Assembly (NCBI RefSeq): GCF_009870125.1
Contig: NC_046683.1
Span: 49,491,869 to 49,555,868, forward strand
DNA: 64,000 nucleotides
DNA from: Drosophila pseudoobscura
Lineage: Eukaryota; Arthropoda; Insecta; Diptera; Drosophilidae
Direction: 5' to 3'
Each line of letters opens with the position of its first letter. Positions within the stretch are counted from its first letter, which is position 1. The position numbers and the translations under genes are program-made. Positions 42,230-55,597 of the stretch are shown here, in pieces. Under the pieces are notes generated by a model. That model worked only from the letters and a program-made list of their open reading frames with translations, was not told the DNA's origin and searched no databases.

Positions 42230-43423
42230 ATGAGAGTGTTTTTGGTGCTTGGTAAGTCAGGGCTATTCCAAACGAGAAATCCCACTACAATGCAGGACTT
42301 TTCCAGCTATCCTGTCCCTGGCACAGGCCGCAGAGGTGCCGCAGACCACAGAGGCGACCACAACGACAGGGAAACCGAAACCCCAGCAGATGGAGCTCCC
42401 CGAGCACATACAGACACTGATAACCAATCACATCCATCAAGTGCTCCAGCACGTGAAGCAGAATGCTCAGAAGCCCCCTCACACGTTGACTGGCACTGTG
42501 GAGGCGGGCAAAGGGATTGGGAGTGGGAGTGGGAGTGGGTCGCCAGTGGTTGAGCCCTTTTCAGGTCTCCTTCCACCACTTGCACACCCTGGTGATGTCC
42601 ATCTCCCTGCCGTTGACCAGCCAGCGGCTTCACCTGCGCTGCAACCTGGCCTACAGTCGCTGCAAGCTAATGATCCACAGGTGAGGGTGATAAATCACCA
42701 GGCCACCGGCTCACTACTCCACCAGGGGCACCCGGTGGTGCAGAACAAGGTGGTGATGCCCCCGGTGCCACATGTGGTGCTCTCCCTGCCAGGCCAGCAG
42801 TCCGTCGATATTGCGGACAAGGTGAACAAGCTGCAGCAGCATGTCAGCCAGGTGATGCAACAGGCCCAGCTCCACATTCCTCTGGCCATTCAAGAGGCGA
42901 TCAAGAGGAAGAAGGAACAGCAGAAGCAGCAGGAACAGACCACACAGCAGCCGAAGGATCAGAACAAGGAACAACAGAAGGAAGAGGGGGAACAACAGGA
43001 GAACGAAGATCCAACGACGCCCCAGCCGGACTCCTCATCAACACCGGTCTCAACAAAAACCAAAACAGGTCGCTCCCTGGACACGTGGCCCCACCACGCC
43101 AACCAGGTGCACATCCCCCAGTTGATTGCCGAACATCAAGAGGAGATCGACCGGGGCAAATGCAGCTTCAAGTGTCCACGCCAGGCCCTGTCCATCTGCG
43201 CCAGCAATGGCAAGTGCGTTGTCAACTTTCCCGGCCAATGCGAGCTGAGTCAATGGAACTGCTTCAATACCAAAAATGGTAAGCTCTCCGCAGTCCATTA
43301 ACAGAGTTCCATTACCATGTCTGAGCCCCTTCTGTTTTTGCTTCTCCATCCTTAGTTTTCCATCAAGTGCACGATGCCGAGTGCCAGAATACCATCAAGT
43401 GCTATAAGCGTGATATGATGTAG
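42230..43423 (+). CDS. Secreted Kazal-like protein with Q/E/K-rich linker (353 aa)
   Basis: Exons are 42230-42251 (MRVFLVL), 42307-43278 and 43356-43423; introns are 55 and 77 bases with GT..AG ends and matching phase. The signal peptide continues AILSLAQAAEVP. The middle is Gln/Pro/Val-rich with a short Gly-Ser run. An amphipathic Gln/Lys/Glu-rich stretch (around 42900-43010) and a basic TGRSLD site follow. The C-terminal module (KCSFKC, then SICASNGKCVVNFPGQC, ending DAECQNTIKCYKRDMM) has spacing C-x3-C-x7-C-x5-C-x7-C-x6-C-x14-C-x4-C. The second intron falls between the sixth and seventh cysteines, which the other two genes lack. The function is unknown. AATAAA is at 43511. Confidence 0.85.
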
Positions 43424-43510
43424 AGGTTACAGGATGACAGACCATGGAAAAGTCGCAGCTCAAGGGAATGTATCATACTTTTTTTTTATACTTCAAATAT
43501 CTTACAATTT

Positions 43511-43516
43511 AATAAA
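43511..43516 (+). terminator. Poly(A) signal of the 353-aa gene
   Basis: AATAAA occurs 88 bases after the stop codon in an AT-rich stretch. Confidence 0.6.
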
Positions 43517-46500
43517 GAACTATTTTTGTAATATTAGATTCCAATACCGAACCCATAACATTGTTGGCAATCTTTGGAAATGTTCATTTCGAAATGAGAT
43601 ACAATTTGAAAGATTTTCTGTCTGTTCTTGCCGTTAAGTATTATGTCCCACACCAAACAGTCCCCCAGCTCCAGTCCCATTCCCATTCCCAAGCCAATCC
43701 CTGTCACTTGTGATGTTGTTTTCTTGATATTCTATCTTCACTTTCGCCACACTTTCGCAAGTGCAGACGCCTTTCTCTCCCACTCCAGGCGGTGTCCCAA
43801 CTGCTTCTGGCACCCGACAACGACGACGGCACTGAGGATGGGGACTTCGGAGACGACTACAATCATCCAATTTGTCAAAATGGCTTATTAACGGATTTCG
43901 GTTAGAGCCCCGCACAAGAACGCCAAGAGATGGCGCAAATAAATGTCATTATCATTGATTTGCCAATACAAATGCCACAAAACAGATATGGCCCTGGGAT
44001 GGAGATTGGGCCAGGAGCTGAAGCTGTGGCTGGAGCTGGAGCAGACAGCTGTGCCACTTCGGCTAACAAACAAAGTTGGCTAACATTTTTGTGGCAGCTT
44101 ATCAGAAAATGTTGCCGTATGCAGAGCGAGAGCGAGTGCGAGTGCGAGAGACATGAAAAGACGTCGAGTTGGATCTCCAAATGGAACGGGGACCTCGTTC
44201 GGCTGTCAGCTCTGGCAGCGATAAACGCTTGAAATGTTCGCTGGAATTGCAATTGGATTTTTGGTCAATTAAAAAGCACTTTATGGTTTCTGCCGAGAGA
44301 GGAACAGAGAGAGAGAGAGAGTTCAAGGTGAGTTTCAACTTTGAAAGAAAGATTTCTATCTTCTTCTCTGGGCATCGATTCCTCCTCTTTTTTTTTTCTT
44401 TTACCATCCATGTAGCCATGTATCTACATGGGCATAGATCTTGCTTAGGTTCTCCTGCTGCCCCATCCACACATCCCATCCACAACTGTTAACTATTCTC
44501 TCTCTAGCATGCGGAATCTACGACATCTATTCGCCTTTTGGGGCCCATAAATTTTCCACTTTTCCATTCGCAATTCCCCGCCTGGGGATCCTCCTGATAT
44601 CCCGCTCTGTCTCGGGTACTTCTCGGTGTTCTACAAATGTTTGACTTAGTTTCGCTCCATTTGGGTCCAATGCTGCTGCTGCTGCTGCTCCACTGTTGGG
44701 CCGCCTGCTGCGTGTCTGCCACGCATGCGCCATCGCCATCTCATACATCGTCTCTCTCCTCTCGCCTTATCCCTCCTCTAAGCGGTTCGTTCTGAGCCAC
44801 AAAAAAAAAGCTCCGTTAACTCTGCTGCCGCTTGCTTATCTCTGCCAAATGCTTTGGTTTGGCTTGGCCTGGCCACATTTACTTCTGCCAGACACTGGCA
44901 AAAATAACGCGCAAGTGGCCTCAACTGTTTTACACTCGAAACTGTCTGGCAGTACCTCTGTATGAGTTTCCCCTCCGGGTTTTTCTCAGTGTGTGTAGGC
45001 TGGCTCTGGTTAATGCCAAATGCGTGAGCTGTGGGCCGTGCCGCATTTTGATGGCTCGGATGGCTTCTGCTGGCTGGTCGGAGGCTTCTTGGGTTAGCAG
45101 CAGAGTAGCAGAGCAGCAGAGTAGAGCCACCAGGCTCTGAACAGCGGAAATGCAATTAACACTTTGGGCCGTAATTGCGTGCCAAATGCATTTCGCTTGC
45201 TCTGTGGCCAGTCCACAGCATTGGTGATGGTCCAGGCTGGAGCAGAGCAGCCAGCAGAGCGTGAGTGCGAGAGCGAGTGAGAGGGTAGAACAGGAATCTG
45301 GGGGCCTGCCCTGGTCCTAGTCTTGTTTTGATTTGCCTGGCTCATTTGCAAGAAATGTGGCCATAAATCAATTTGGGAATGCTCGTCGACTACTGTCCGC
45401 TCAAGGGAGCGTTTCTCTCTGCCTCAGTTCCGTGTGGGTCTTTGTGGAGGCGGATGTTCTGGATGATGCAAGTATTTCAAAGGGTCAGTTCCACAGCGAA
45501 CTTCCTGTCCATATTTCTGACCTCTGAAAAGAAGATAAAATGAAATGCCACCATTAGAATATGTTTTTTATTTGCAATGGTTTTGCGTTTTTTGATAAAC
45601 CATCTTTATCGCCTCTTCGAATTGGGTTTCGATTCTCTCAGGAAGTGACTTCCTCCATCGTTTTATTTCCCCTCAATTTCATCTTCCTTGACCCATAAAC
45701 TCTCGCTCCTTAACTGCTTTATCCCTGGCCAATTAGCCGTGATTTCCATACAAATGGATAGCAATTTGGTAGCCAGATCCGGAGAGAACATTTCCCGCTT
45801 ATGGCCGGTCAAAACCTTCAGCATTAAACGCTGTGTTTAACTTTTCATTTAACTGAAATTAATTGAGTAATTTGATGCGAAATGTTTGCGACACGCACTG
45901 CAAAGGGAAAAGGAAGAAGAAGAAGAAGAAAAACAACAATTCTACAAACAAGATTGAGAGCGGAAAATGCTGGGCGAGGGGCAATTGTGGGTGGGTTGGG
46001 AAAGTCTAGGGAACTGTGGCAGATGCAGATTATAAAATGGCTCGCAGGCAGAGCAACGCAACGCAACGCAACTGAAACGAGGCCAGACAACAGCAAAATT
46101 TAATATAAAGCATATTAACTTTGATGGCAAATGACCGCGGAGTGTAGTGAGGGGATGGGGTAAGGGAGCTACGGTGGTGTGGGGAGAGGGGCATTAAAGT
46201 GGGGGACTCTGAGTCCAACACATGGTTTGATGATGATGATGCGCGCTTTTGAAGTCGCTGGGAGTTAGGCCCCAACGTGGGCTCTCCACCGCCTGACAAC
46301 CGTTTAAAAAGGTTTTATTTACACCGAAGACAGCTCCAGAAGAAGCTCCATTGCGAGCTGGGATGCGATCCGAGTACGTGTATACATACACTTACTATAG
46401 TATGTATAGTAGTAAGAGAGGGTCTTGGTCTCGGTCTTGGTCTTGGTCTTGGTCTTGGCCTGGTCCAACATGCAGCGCAATTAAGTTGCCAACAACTTTG

Positions 46501-49500
46501 AAATTATGCAATTATGGGTATGAGAAATTGCCTGGAAATTACATGAGGAACTTGACGAACAGCAGCAGCTCCAACAGCTCCACCGGCAACACAGAATGGG
46601 AGCTCAAAGCAGCTCAAGTGGAGCTCAACGGAGAGCAGAGGAGCGAGAGAGAGAGAGAGAGAGATAGAGCGAAGTGAGGAGCCCCTGGTTGGAGTCAGCC
46701 TACTTGATTATTTATTAAAACGAAAGTTAAACAGCGAAAGGAAGCAATTTTCCATATAAAAGAAGCCAGAAACTGAGAAACAGAGCTTTGGTTCTTTGGG
46801 CTTCTGGGCTGCTGCTGAAGTAGCCACGATTCGCCTTGGCTTCTTGGCCGTGTGTCTATGCAAGTGGGCTCGACGCCCGTCTCCCGGCTCCCGTCTCCCC
46901 TCTTGGCCTGCTGAGCCTGTCCCGCGTAATTGCCATGTTTAAAGTGTGATTAATTTGTAATCATCAAAAAGGCAAAAAGAGGGGTACGTAGGGGAAGCTG
47001 GAACAGCATCTGAAGCAGAGAACGGAGAACAGAGAAGCTGGGGCAAATGTTTGCATTTTAAGTTTCCTGGCAAAAAAGCGGAGAGACTTGGACAGGAATT
47101 GCTCTAGGGCCCTCTAAGGGAAGCTGGATGGACGTCGCGACGTGGTCAGGGGCAGGGAAATGAGGGGGGGGGGGACATCCAGTGTGTTCCCTAAGTAATT
47201 GAGTTTGCTCGGTGATGCGTTGAAAGTGGCCGGGAATGCCAGACACACAGAGAGAACACAGAGAGAACTCGGAGAGTGCTGGGGAATGGCAGAAGTGCAG
47301 ATAATGCGCTGGAGAGCAGTGTTATGCATAATAAGGTTTTGGTTTATCCCCCGACATGTTGCAGGCCAAGATCTGGTGGGGTGAAGGTGATGAAAATGGT
47401 GGATACTTGGATGCGTGGGTGGGGGAGGTATTAGCAAGGAAACCGGAGAAACAGCTTAGAGCATAATTCATTTATACAGATTTGGATTTCCCTTTATATT
47501 TAACTCATATCGGTGCGATCGAGCAATACGATAAGGTTTCCCATAACATTCGATGCAGATGCAGATGGAGATGGATATATTGGCACCACCATAGCTGTAC
47601 AAGCCATTAAACAAGTGGTATTTCAGAAAGCGTATACAAATTAATTTCAAAATGAAATGGAGAAAATCTTCTTAGCGAAATACGGTAGCGGCTTAGCTAT
47701 TTTCAGCCTGAAGCCTGAAGCCTCAAGACTAAGCTCCTAAGCAAAAACAAACAATTATTTCGAGAATTATTTGCGCGTCCAATTCGTTAATTTTGAAGCA
47801 GTTAGCTTTTCTCCTGCCAACTGTTACCGTTTGTCTGTCTTTATCAATCGTTTATCTTCTAACAATCATGATTGGGACTTTTGCCATTGCCAATTTCATT
47901 AGCTGACAACTTTATTAGCACCTGAGAAAAAAAAGAGGGAGAGATCGGGCACTATAAACACGATTCTCAGCAGTCGACTGTGGATAATTACAGAGTCCGG
48001 CTGTGCGCGAATGCATCCAGCATCCAGCAACCAGCAAACAGCGTCCAGCGTCCAGCAGATACGCGTACAATCCATAAAAGCCATCGAAGCCAATCACAGT
48101 CGCCGGAGCATTGCCATTAATTAAGCCAAAGTATAAATCTGGCATTCGGCCACAGCCGAAAACCAAACAAAGCAGGAAGCGTCCAAAGTCCTCGTCTCAG
48201 CCATCTCAGCCATCAGCCAAAAGGCAACAGCCTGCACTTCGACTGGGACCGCCTGCCGCGCATGAGCAGAGCAGAGCAGAGCCGAGTGGCTGAGTGGCAG
48301 AGTGGATCCCCCAGTCGCAGTCGCAGTACCGTCTAGTTCGACATTCCAAATAATTACAAGCTATAAAAATTTATGAGCGCCAAGGATTTTTTTTGCCACC
48401 ACAAAAAAGCGAATGCGTGTGTGCGCCTCAGGCGGCAGAGCCAAGTGAACAGCAGAACAACAACAACAACAACAAAAAAAAAACGTGTATCTACGTATAC
48501 ACTCGTATAAGATACAATGCGCTCACCCATAAAACAGTCGCCGCAATTGCAGTCGTCGCTCCATGCCACTCCATGCCACTCGGGGCTACCGGTTCCTCTG
48601 CCTCAACCTCTACCAGCCAGGCCGACTCCCGACTCCCGGCTCCCGATTCCCGGTTTGGTTTGTCTTTTGTTCTGGTTCGTTCCTTTTTTTATGCTTTGAT
48701 TGAAAATTAAGTTGTGCCCCGACTTTTCCAGCCGATTGGGTGGCTCGCTTCATTCTTCCACTCGTCCACTCGTCCACTCGTCCACTCAATCACTTGCTCA
48801 CGATATGTGTTAAAATTCAATTACAAATGCGGCGAAAGGAAACAGAGATTTTCTGAACAACTTTTTTAGGGTTTTCATTTTTCTGCTGTGTGGTTTTTCA
48901 TATTTATCAGCCGTTCTACGCCCAGAGCCAAGAGCCCTGTACACTTATATATGTAAAAATATATTTTATATTTAAATTAAACATTTTCACATTTAAATTA
49001 ATATATTTTCTTCAAATTGAATACATACCCAATATTTATTTTAAATTGTTTTATATTAGATTTATATTTATGTGTTTAAAAACCGAACATTTAATTTAAA
49101 TATGGCTGTGTTTATTTAACTATACCATTTTCTCTCAGTGTGTTCTGTGTTACTGTCTTTACAGCTCCTTGTGTCAATAATTCTTTAAGATTCGTTAACG
49201 GTTTCGCCTTACCTTTGACATACAATGAACCCTTCTTTTCTTGTGCGATTTTGCTAGTTCCATTCTTAATTTTTGTTGCTGAATCTTTCACCTGTCTCGT
49301 TTGGCCATTCAATTTATAAGGCCACAATCAATTGGCGTGTTTAACTGTATTTCCACTTTATTTCTCTCTGCGAAGATATTCCATTATTTCGATGCTTATC
49401 CTTGTCAATGGTCGGCTTTCTTAAAGCCATTTTTCCGTCTGATAGTTCGTCCGCCTTATGCCACATGCCACATCCGCTTGACCTTCTTTCATACTTTATT

Positions 49501-52500
49501 GATTCCCTCGCATGTCCTGTCCCTTCGCAGCCACCCTGGAGACCATCGGTCTGAGCCCACAGACAGGCACACACTGACAGTCGATTTGAATTGTTGTCAT
49601 ACGAAGTCAACGCAGTGCCTTCCCCTCGGTTCCCATCACACCCGAACGCAGCTCCGGCCCGGGTGATGGCTACATCATGCTCTTCCACTTGATTTACGTC
49701 TAACTGTAATCGAATAATATATCAGGCAAGGGGCTAACCAGAGTCCCCACCGACCAGGTAGCCCCAACTATGCCGGCCACGAAAACCAATCCAGTCTGCG
49801 GATGGCTCCCCGCTTTATCTACGCGTACCCCTATCCCTCCCCTCCGCGCAGTCCCTACTCGAGCGAACTTAACGGCACGACAACCTTAGTCAAAAGCTCA
49901 GGCATAAAATCAATTACATTGACAAATGAGCAGCTGACAAGCGGAGAGAGGCGACAGGCGAGAGGAGGGCATCCCAGCAGCCAGGCAGCCTGGAGGGAAC
50001 ATGTGTCAAAGCGTCCCAAAAGCGCAGTTGCCCCACAGGCCATGGATGCTACCCGGACTCAGTAGGCGCAACGTGCACAGTGATTCAATAATGCAGAAAT
50101 TATATATTTCTATTGAAAAGAGCCTCGGAAACATATTCCTCGCCAGAATGAAAATTCCACGGACGCAAAACGCAGAAGTACGTGACAGCCGGAGCCGGAC
50201 AAAATATTCTCATACACATATGTACATACTATATAGAGTCTATAGAGAACCACAATTTGAAATGCTTTTGCAGTTCATTGAGTATTATTTTCAGCTTAAC
50301 CTCGAAGATCATGTCGAACAGGGAACAAATATTTGACTTCTGATAATGACTTTTTAATGGCTCTCTCGAACATTTTCCCAAGGATAGTTAACCAATACTC
50401 TCTGAAGCATTATTCTCTTAATGAAGTCCCAGAGTCATACCTTTCCACCATAATTTGCGTTAGGCTTGTTTACTCCGTTTAATGATCTCCCACAGCCTTG
50501 GCTTTCTCTCAGAGCCGTTTACAGCCACTTGACCCACTGTAGGGTAGCGGTAGCCTCGCAATCTCCATGCTTAACATGTAATCTGGCGTTTTGGGGCACG
50601 CGGCAACATTCACATTCGCCATCCTCAGCTCAGAAGAGACTCCACCATCCAGCAGTCCCCTGCCTCATCCTCCAGCCCCCAGACCCAGACCCAGCCCCAT
50701 CCACCGATCCACCCATCCACATCGTCGTCGCATGAATTATGTGACTTATTAAAACGTCATTCGAGCTGACAAGTTGCCTTTGCCACTGTCGTTTGTCCAC
50801 TTGGCCTCAGTTTACCTGTGTCTGCCCACCTCAGGTTCCCCCCCCTCCATATCTGATTCCAGAGCCAGAGCCAGAACCGAGCAGGAAACTTCTAATTGTT
50901 ATATACTGTCCATCCGTCTTTCCTCCATCGGTGGCGTGTGCTATGTGTGCGATTCTGTGGTGGGCCTTTGTTTGTGCTGTGGCACTGCAGCATCTCCCTC
51001 TCTGGATAATCAATGAGCTGTCTGCTGTCTGCCGTCTGCTGTCTGCTGCTTGCCTGACTTTATCAATTTGCATTTATAATTTTCAAATTGATTGACTTTC
51101 GGGAGTTGCCTGTGCGCTCGCAATGGATAACCTTGCGTTGACAGCCACACACAGAATGGCCAAAGGTCGAAGGTTTCTTCCTTTTTGGAAGTGTTGGACA
51201 ACTTTCTTTGCAGGATGGCTATATGCTTGGATAGGCCTTTGAGCCCTTTGAATTGAAAAAGCTGCATGTGCATGCAGCATTGTTTTATTGTTGATGTTTC
51301 AAAGAAAAGAGGACTTATTTTTTGCTTGGATTAAATCTATTTTGATTGAGTTCACATCTGGTTGGGTTCATCCGTTTGGTTGCATTTCTATCATTTTTGA
51401 GATCATATTACATCGTGCATTTCAAACTTAGTTCATTGGCATTTGATTGGCATTTTATGTACATAATTTCGTTTTCTTTCAGTTTATATCCTCACCTGTT
51501 AATTTTCACCAATTTAATTTCATTCCACATTCTTCCTTTGCCATAGCCATTGCCAATCCATTGTCATAATTATTCTATAACTCCTTTATCTCAAAATCTC
51601 ACTCCAAATCCGTTTTGGAGTCATGTCAAGGCCGACATGCCTACACATGTTTCAATTACACTGTACATCTTTTTTGAAGCGACAAATGTCACACATCATA
51701 AAACGAAATTTCCCCGTTCTCTCTTCTTTTTTTTATATGTATGTTTTGTACTGCTATTCACATACTTCCCCTGCCACTCCCACTGCCACTCGCACTCTCA
51801 GTTTCATTTTCATTCATTCCGTGCTGACATAATGTTCTCCTCGTCGTTGGTGGCGTTGGAGGATACTCCTGAATGCATTAATTAAATTTAATTAAAATGT
51901 GTCAACTGAGCTTGTCATAACAAATTCGTCTCACATTTGAATTACCCCTCACTCCTACTCCCACACCCACTCCCACTCCCACACCCATTCCCCCCGCTTG
52001 TTGGCCAAAATGACACAACAACAAAATGGCTCATTAAAAACTTTTATGCTGATGAGATGGCTGAAACGAAGGCTGTAAAAACTTGGCCAAAGAAGTGTGG
52101 CCAACGCAAATGCTCATTCATACACGCACGTGTATGTGCGTCTAGTTAATTACAGGCATAATAATGCGGATACACTCTCCTTCCCTTCTACAGAGGTAGT
52201 TCAAGCACACCTTTGCATCCACATGAACCCGCTAACACGCTTATATCGCAGCATATCCTGCCCCATCTCCCACATTTCCATCAAGTGTCTCCTCGCCGGG
52301 TCACCTCTTCCTCACATTCACCCATCACTTGCTGCGACTTCTTCTTTAGCTTTTTCTAACTGGCTTTACTTCTTCCTTCTACGTCCTCCTTTTTGCGTTA
52401 CATTAACCGTGCTAGACAGTGTTGAGCAGCTACTTGGCAAAAGTCACGGCGATTTTTTGTGGTTTTTGATGGTATATCATGAGAGGAACAGTATTTATAA

Positions 52501-54446
52501 AATCAGAGCAATGCTCATCCCTCTTTAATGCTTTCGATCATTACGAATCCGGCCTTCAGTCAGATTTCGGATCACCGAGCAAATTATTATCATTCTCTTT
52601 ACCAGAAAATCTAGTGAAGAGTGAGCGCGAAAAAAAAACCGAAATTTTTGGATGGAGATACTTGCTTTGTCCGTGAAAGCTGAGACGCCGACTCAAACTG
52701 ACCGAACGAAGCGACTGAATCGATTCAGTTGCTATAGTAAATGGCATAGGCTAGCGTATATGTAAGTTGATAAAGGATCTGTGAATTTTTGAACTAGGTC
52801 ATGCAGAACTTAGGCCTTAAATTCTCTCTAATTATAGTGACTTGTCTTAGAGGTGAGTGGCATAAGTGTATCATCTGACTCTCAAGGTTTGAAAAGATTA
52901 TAATCTAATCAAAGATCGTGTATAAGAAATATTCATCTATGTGGGTCTATAAGTGAATAAAAATGATCATTTTAAGTAGTTCAAATCAGTTTAAAAATAT
53001 AAGAGCTGCCATGAATAGAAGATCCTTATAAGATATGGTAGTAAAATGTCCTAGATCCTAGAAGGAAATTCTGAACTGAACTGTGACTCTAACTAAATGC
53101 AAATCGGAGCTTATTAAGACGTGATTTACCGCATCCCTATCACAGCGGGATGCACATATACCTCAGAGCCCCTGTCTACCCCATTTCACCTGTACATCCA
53201 CTACTCCTGTTCCAGGAGCATCCTCCTGGTTCCTGGTTGCCGGTTGCTGGTTCCAGGTTGCTGGTGCTGCTGTACAAACACACCCGTGGGTGTCGTTAAT
53301 TGAAATTATTATACTTGTCTGTGGTATCATAAATGCGACTCGTTAAATTTGTATGTATGACACTCGTGCTCACACACACTCTACACTCGCATACATACAT
53401 ATATTCGTATGTGCGTATATATACCAGATATATGCAGGCTCATATCCTGCTCATATCCTGCTCATTTCGCGCGCAGTCCCTTCTGCCATCCTCCCGTGCA
53501 TGTCTATGAAGTGTCTCATATTTGCATGGCGCTGCCGTCGTCTCGGCCTCGTGTCCTCATTCAGCGACAAAATGGAAATTTGTTGCCGCATTGCTCATAG
53601 CATTTCCCCCCCACACCCACGCTATCCACCGGCTGCCAGCCGCCTGCCCCATGTGTGTGTGGCATGGCCCTGTTGTTGCTGTTTTAATGTGTCAAGTGTT
53701 TTATTTGCGCGTGTTACCTACTTTGATTTTATTTGGCCCGCTCGCCAGGGCAACCATGAAGGACCCCATTCCCTCCCCAAAGGGACTGCAGATCCTCCCA
53801 GAGGGGGGCTGTGCCTCGGCTTGGGGGTGCGGCTGGCCCTAGGGCTGGTGCTGGTGCTGGGGCTAGGGCATTCCACTCGTGTATACCTCACTTGCTTTTA
53901 TGTTTAATTCATGCGCAAATTGTCGCGGAAATCTGACGTCAAGTGTATTAAACGCCATGCGCTGCTTTTGATTTATGGACCCAGTTGCTGCCGCTGCCTC
54001 TGCCGCTGCCACTGCCATTTGAGGTGGGTCCAAGGGGGTTCCAGGACTGCTCCACGGCGCAGATGGGGTCGGGGTGTAATGTAGCCTGGCCGTCAATTCC
54101 AATAGCGAAATGAAATTGTTGCTAATTTATGAGAGACCCAAACCTACTTCCAGTCCCATTCCCAGTCCCAGTCGCAGGCCAGGTCCAGTCCCGGGGACGA
54201 CTGTTCCAGGTCCGCAAACCGAAAATTCTTTGGATGCTTAATGAGCCGCGACAGTTGGGACACTTTAAAATCCTGCTTTAAACTTGAACTGAAAGGGATT
54301 ATGCGGTACCGATAGCGTTAACGATAAATCGCACATCATTGAGAGATATTTATTGGAGTGAGGATTGTGGATTAAAATGTATGCATGTATGCCGTAATTG
54401 GTTGGCTAAGATTATGCCTATTAGTATTTGCCGAAAATCCAATATC
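43517..54446. other. Intergenic region, first part, no gene recognised
   Basis: Nothing with convincing coding structure. Simple repeats are a GAGAGAGA run near 44310 and 46646, an AAG run near 45914-45932, TCTTGG units at 46432-46460, a CACTCGTC repeat near 48759-48790 and a C-rich stretch with CCCACTCC units near 51950-51990. One minus-strand frame (49112-49327) looks mildly protein-like but has no ATG. Confidence 0.5.
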
Positions 54447-55597
54447 AACGAGGGGGAACGTTGTGAGTTGCTGCGGACACCGCAACTCTACGGTTATACC
54501 CGATACTAAGTCAGTATGGCTCTCCTCCGGCAGACGCCGCTAATATTAAACGACACGACAAAGAGTGCGTGCGAGAGAGACAGAAAATCAGTCTGAGCGT
54601 GACGTCGGGCGCTGCGTAGCCACTGCAAATTGATTTGTTCCTTTTGGCTATAAAAATGATCTGATCTGATCCAGATTCAGCAATCTAATAGATATGGTCA
54701 TTATCTATGATTCTGCGTTTTTAGTTTTCTCAAATCTGCAATATTGTGGATGCAACAGATTTTCGTCCTTTGTGGGGGCGGATGGGGGTGGGGCGAAATT
54801 CTGAGATATACGTTTTATAGTGACATCTTAAAGGAGTGTGTGCACCAAATTTGGTTACTCTAGCCTTAATAGTCTCTGAGATTTGTGGTTGCCTCAGATT
54901 TTCGTCCTTTGCGGGGGCGGAAGGGGGTGTGGCGAAATTTGAACAGGAAACGGTCAAGGTCCGATATCACAGGAGTGTGGATACCAAATTTGGTTGCTCT
55001 GGCTTTTATAGGTTCTGAGATCCTTGAACTCACATTTTACAATTGGCAAAACCGACCATGAAACCTGTGTGTTAGAGTGAGACAGAGCGAGAAAGAGTGA
55101 AATTGTTTTCGTGATTCTGGCTGTAATAATTATACGATCTGGTTCAGATTTTGCACTCTAGAAGATATAGTCATCTTCTACGATTCTGCGTTTTTAGTTT
55201 TCTCGTATCGTCGAAATTGTGGATGCCACAGATTTTCGCCCTTTGTGGGGGCGGAAGTGGGCGGGGCAAAGTTTTGAAATATTTTTGGAGCAGTGACATA
55301 TCACAGAAGTCTGGATCCAAAACATCGTTGCTCTAGCTCTTATAGTCTTTGAGCATTAGGCGCTGAAGGGGACGGACAGACGGACAGACGGACAGACGGA
55401 CAGACGGACAGACGGACAGACGGACGGACGGACAGACGGACAGACAGACATGGCTCAATCGACTCGGCTATTGATGCTGATCAAGAATATATATACTTTA
55501 TGGGGTCGGAAACGATTCCTTCTGGACGTTACACACATCCACTTTTACCACAAATCTAATATACCCCAATACTCATTTTGAGTATCGGGTATAAAAA
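54447..55597 (-). mobile_element. DINE-1/INE-1-like non-autonomous Helitron, copy 2
   Basis: About 1.15 kb, in the same orientation and with the same ends as copy 1. The length difference is exactly 32 bp, accounted for by four extra 8-bp units in the GACGGACA array at about 55371-55449. Otherwise I count roughly 20 substitutions, about 2%, with no other net length change. No target duplication is visible, as expected for Helitrons. Confidence 0.85.
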
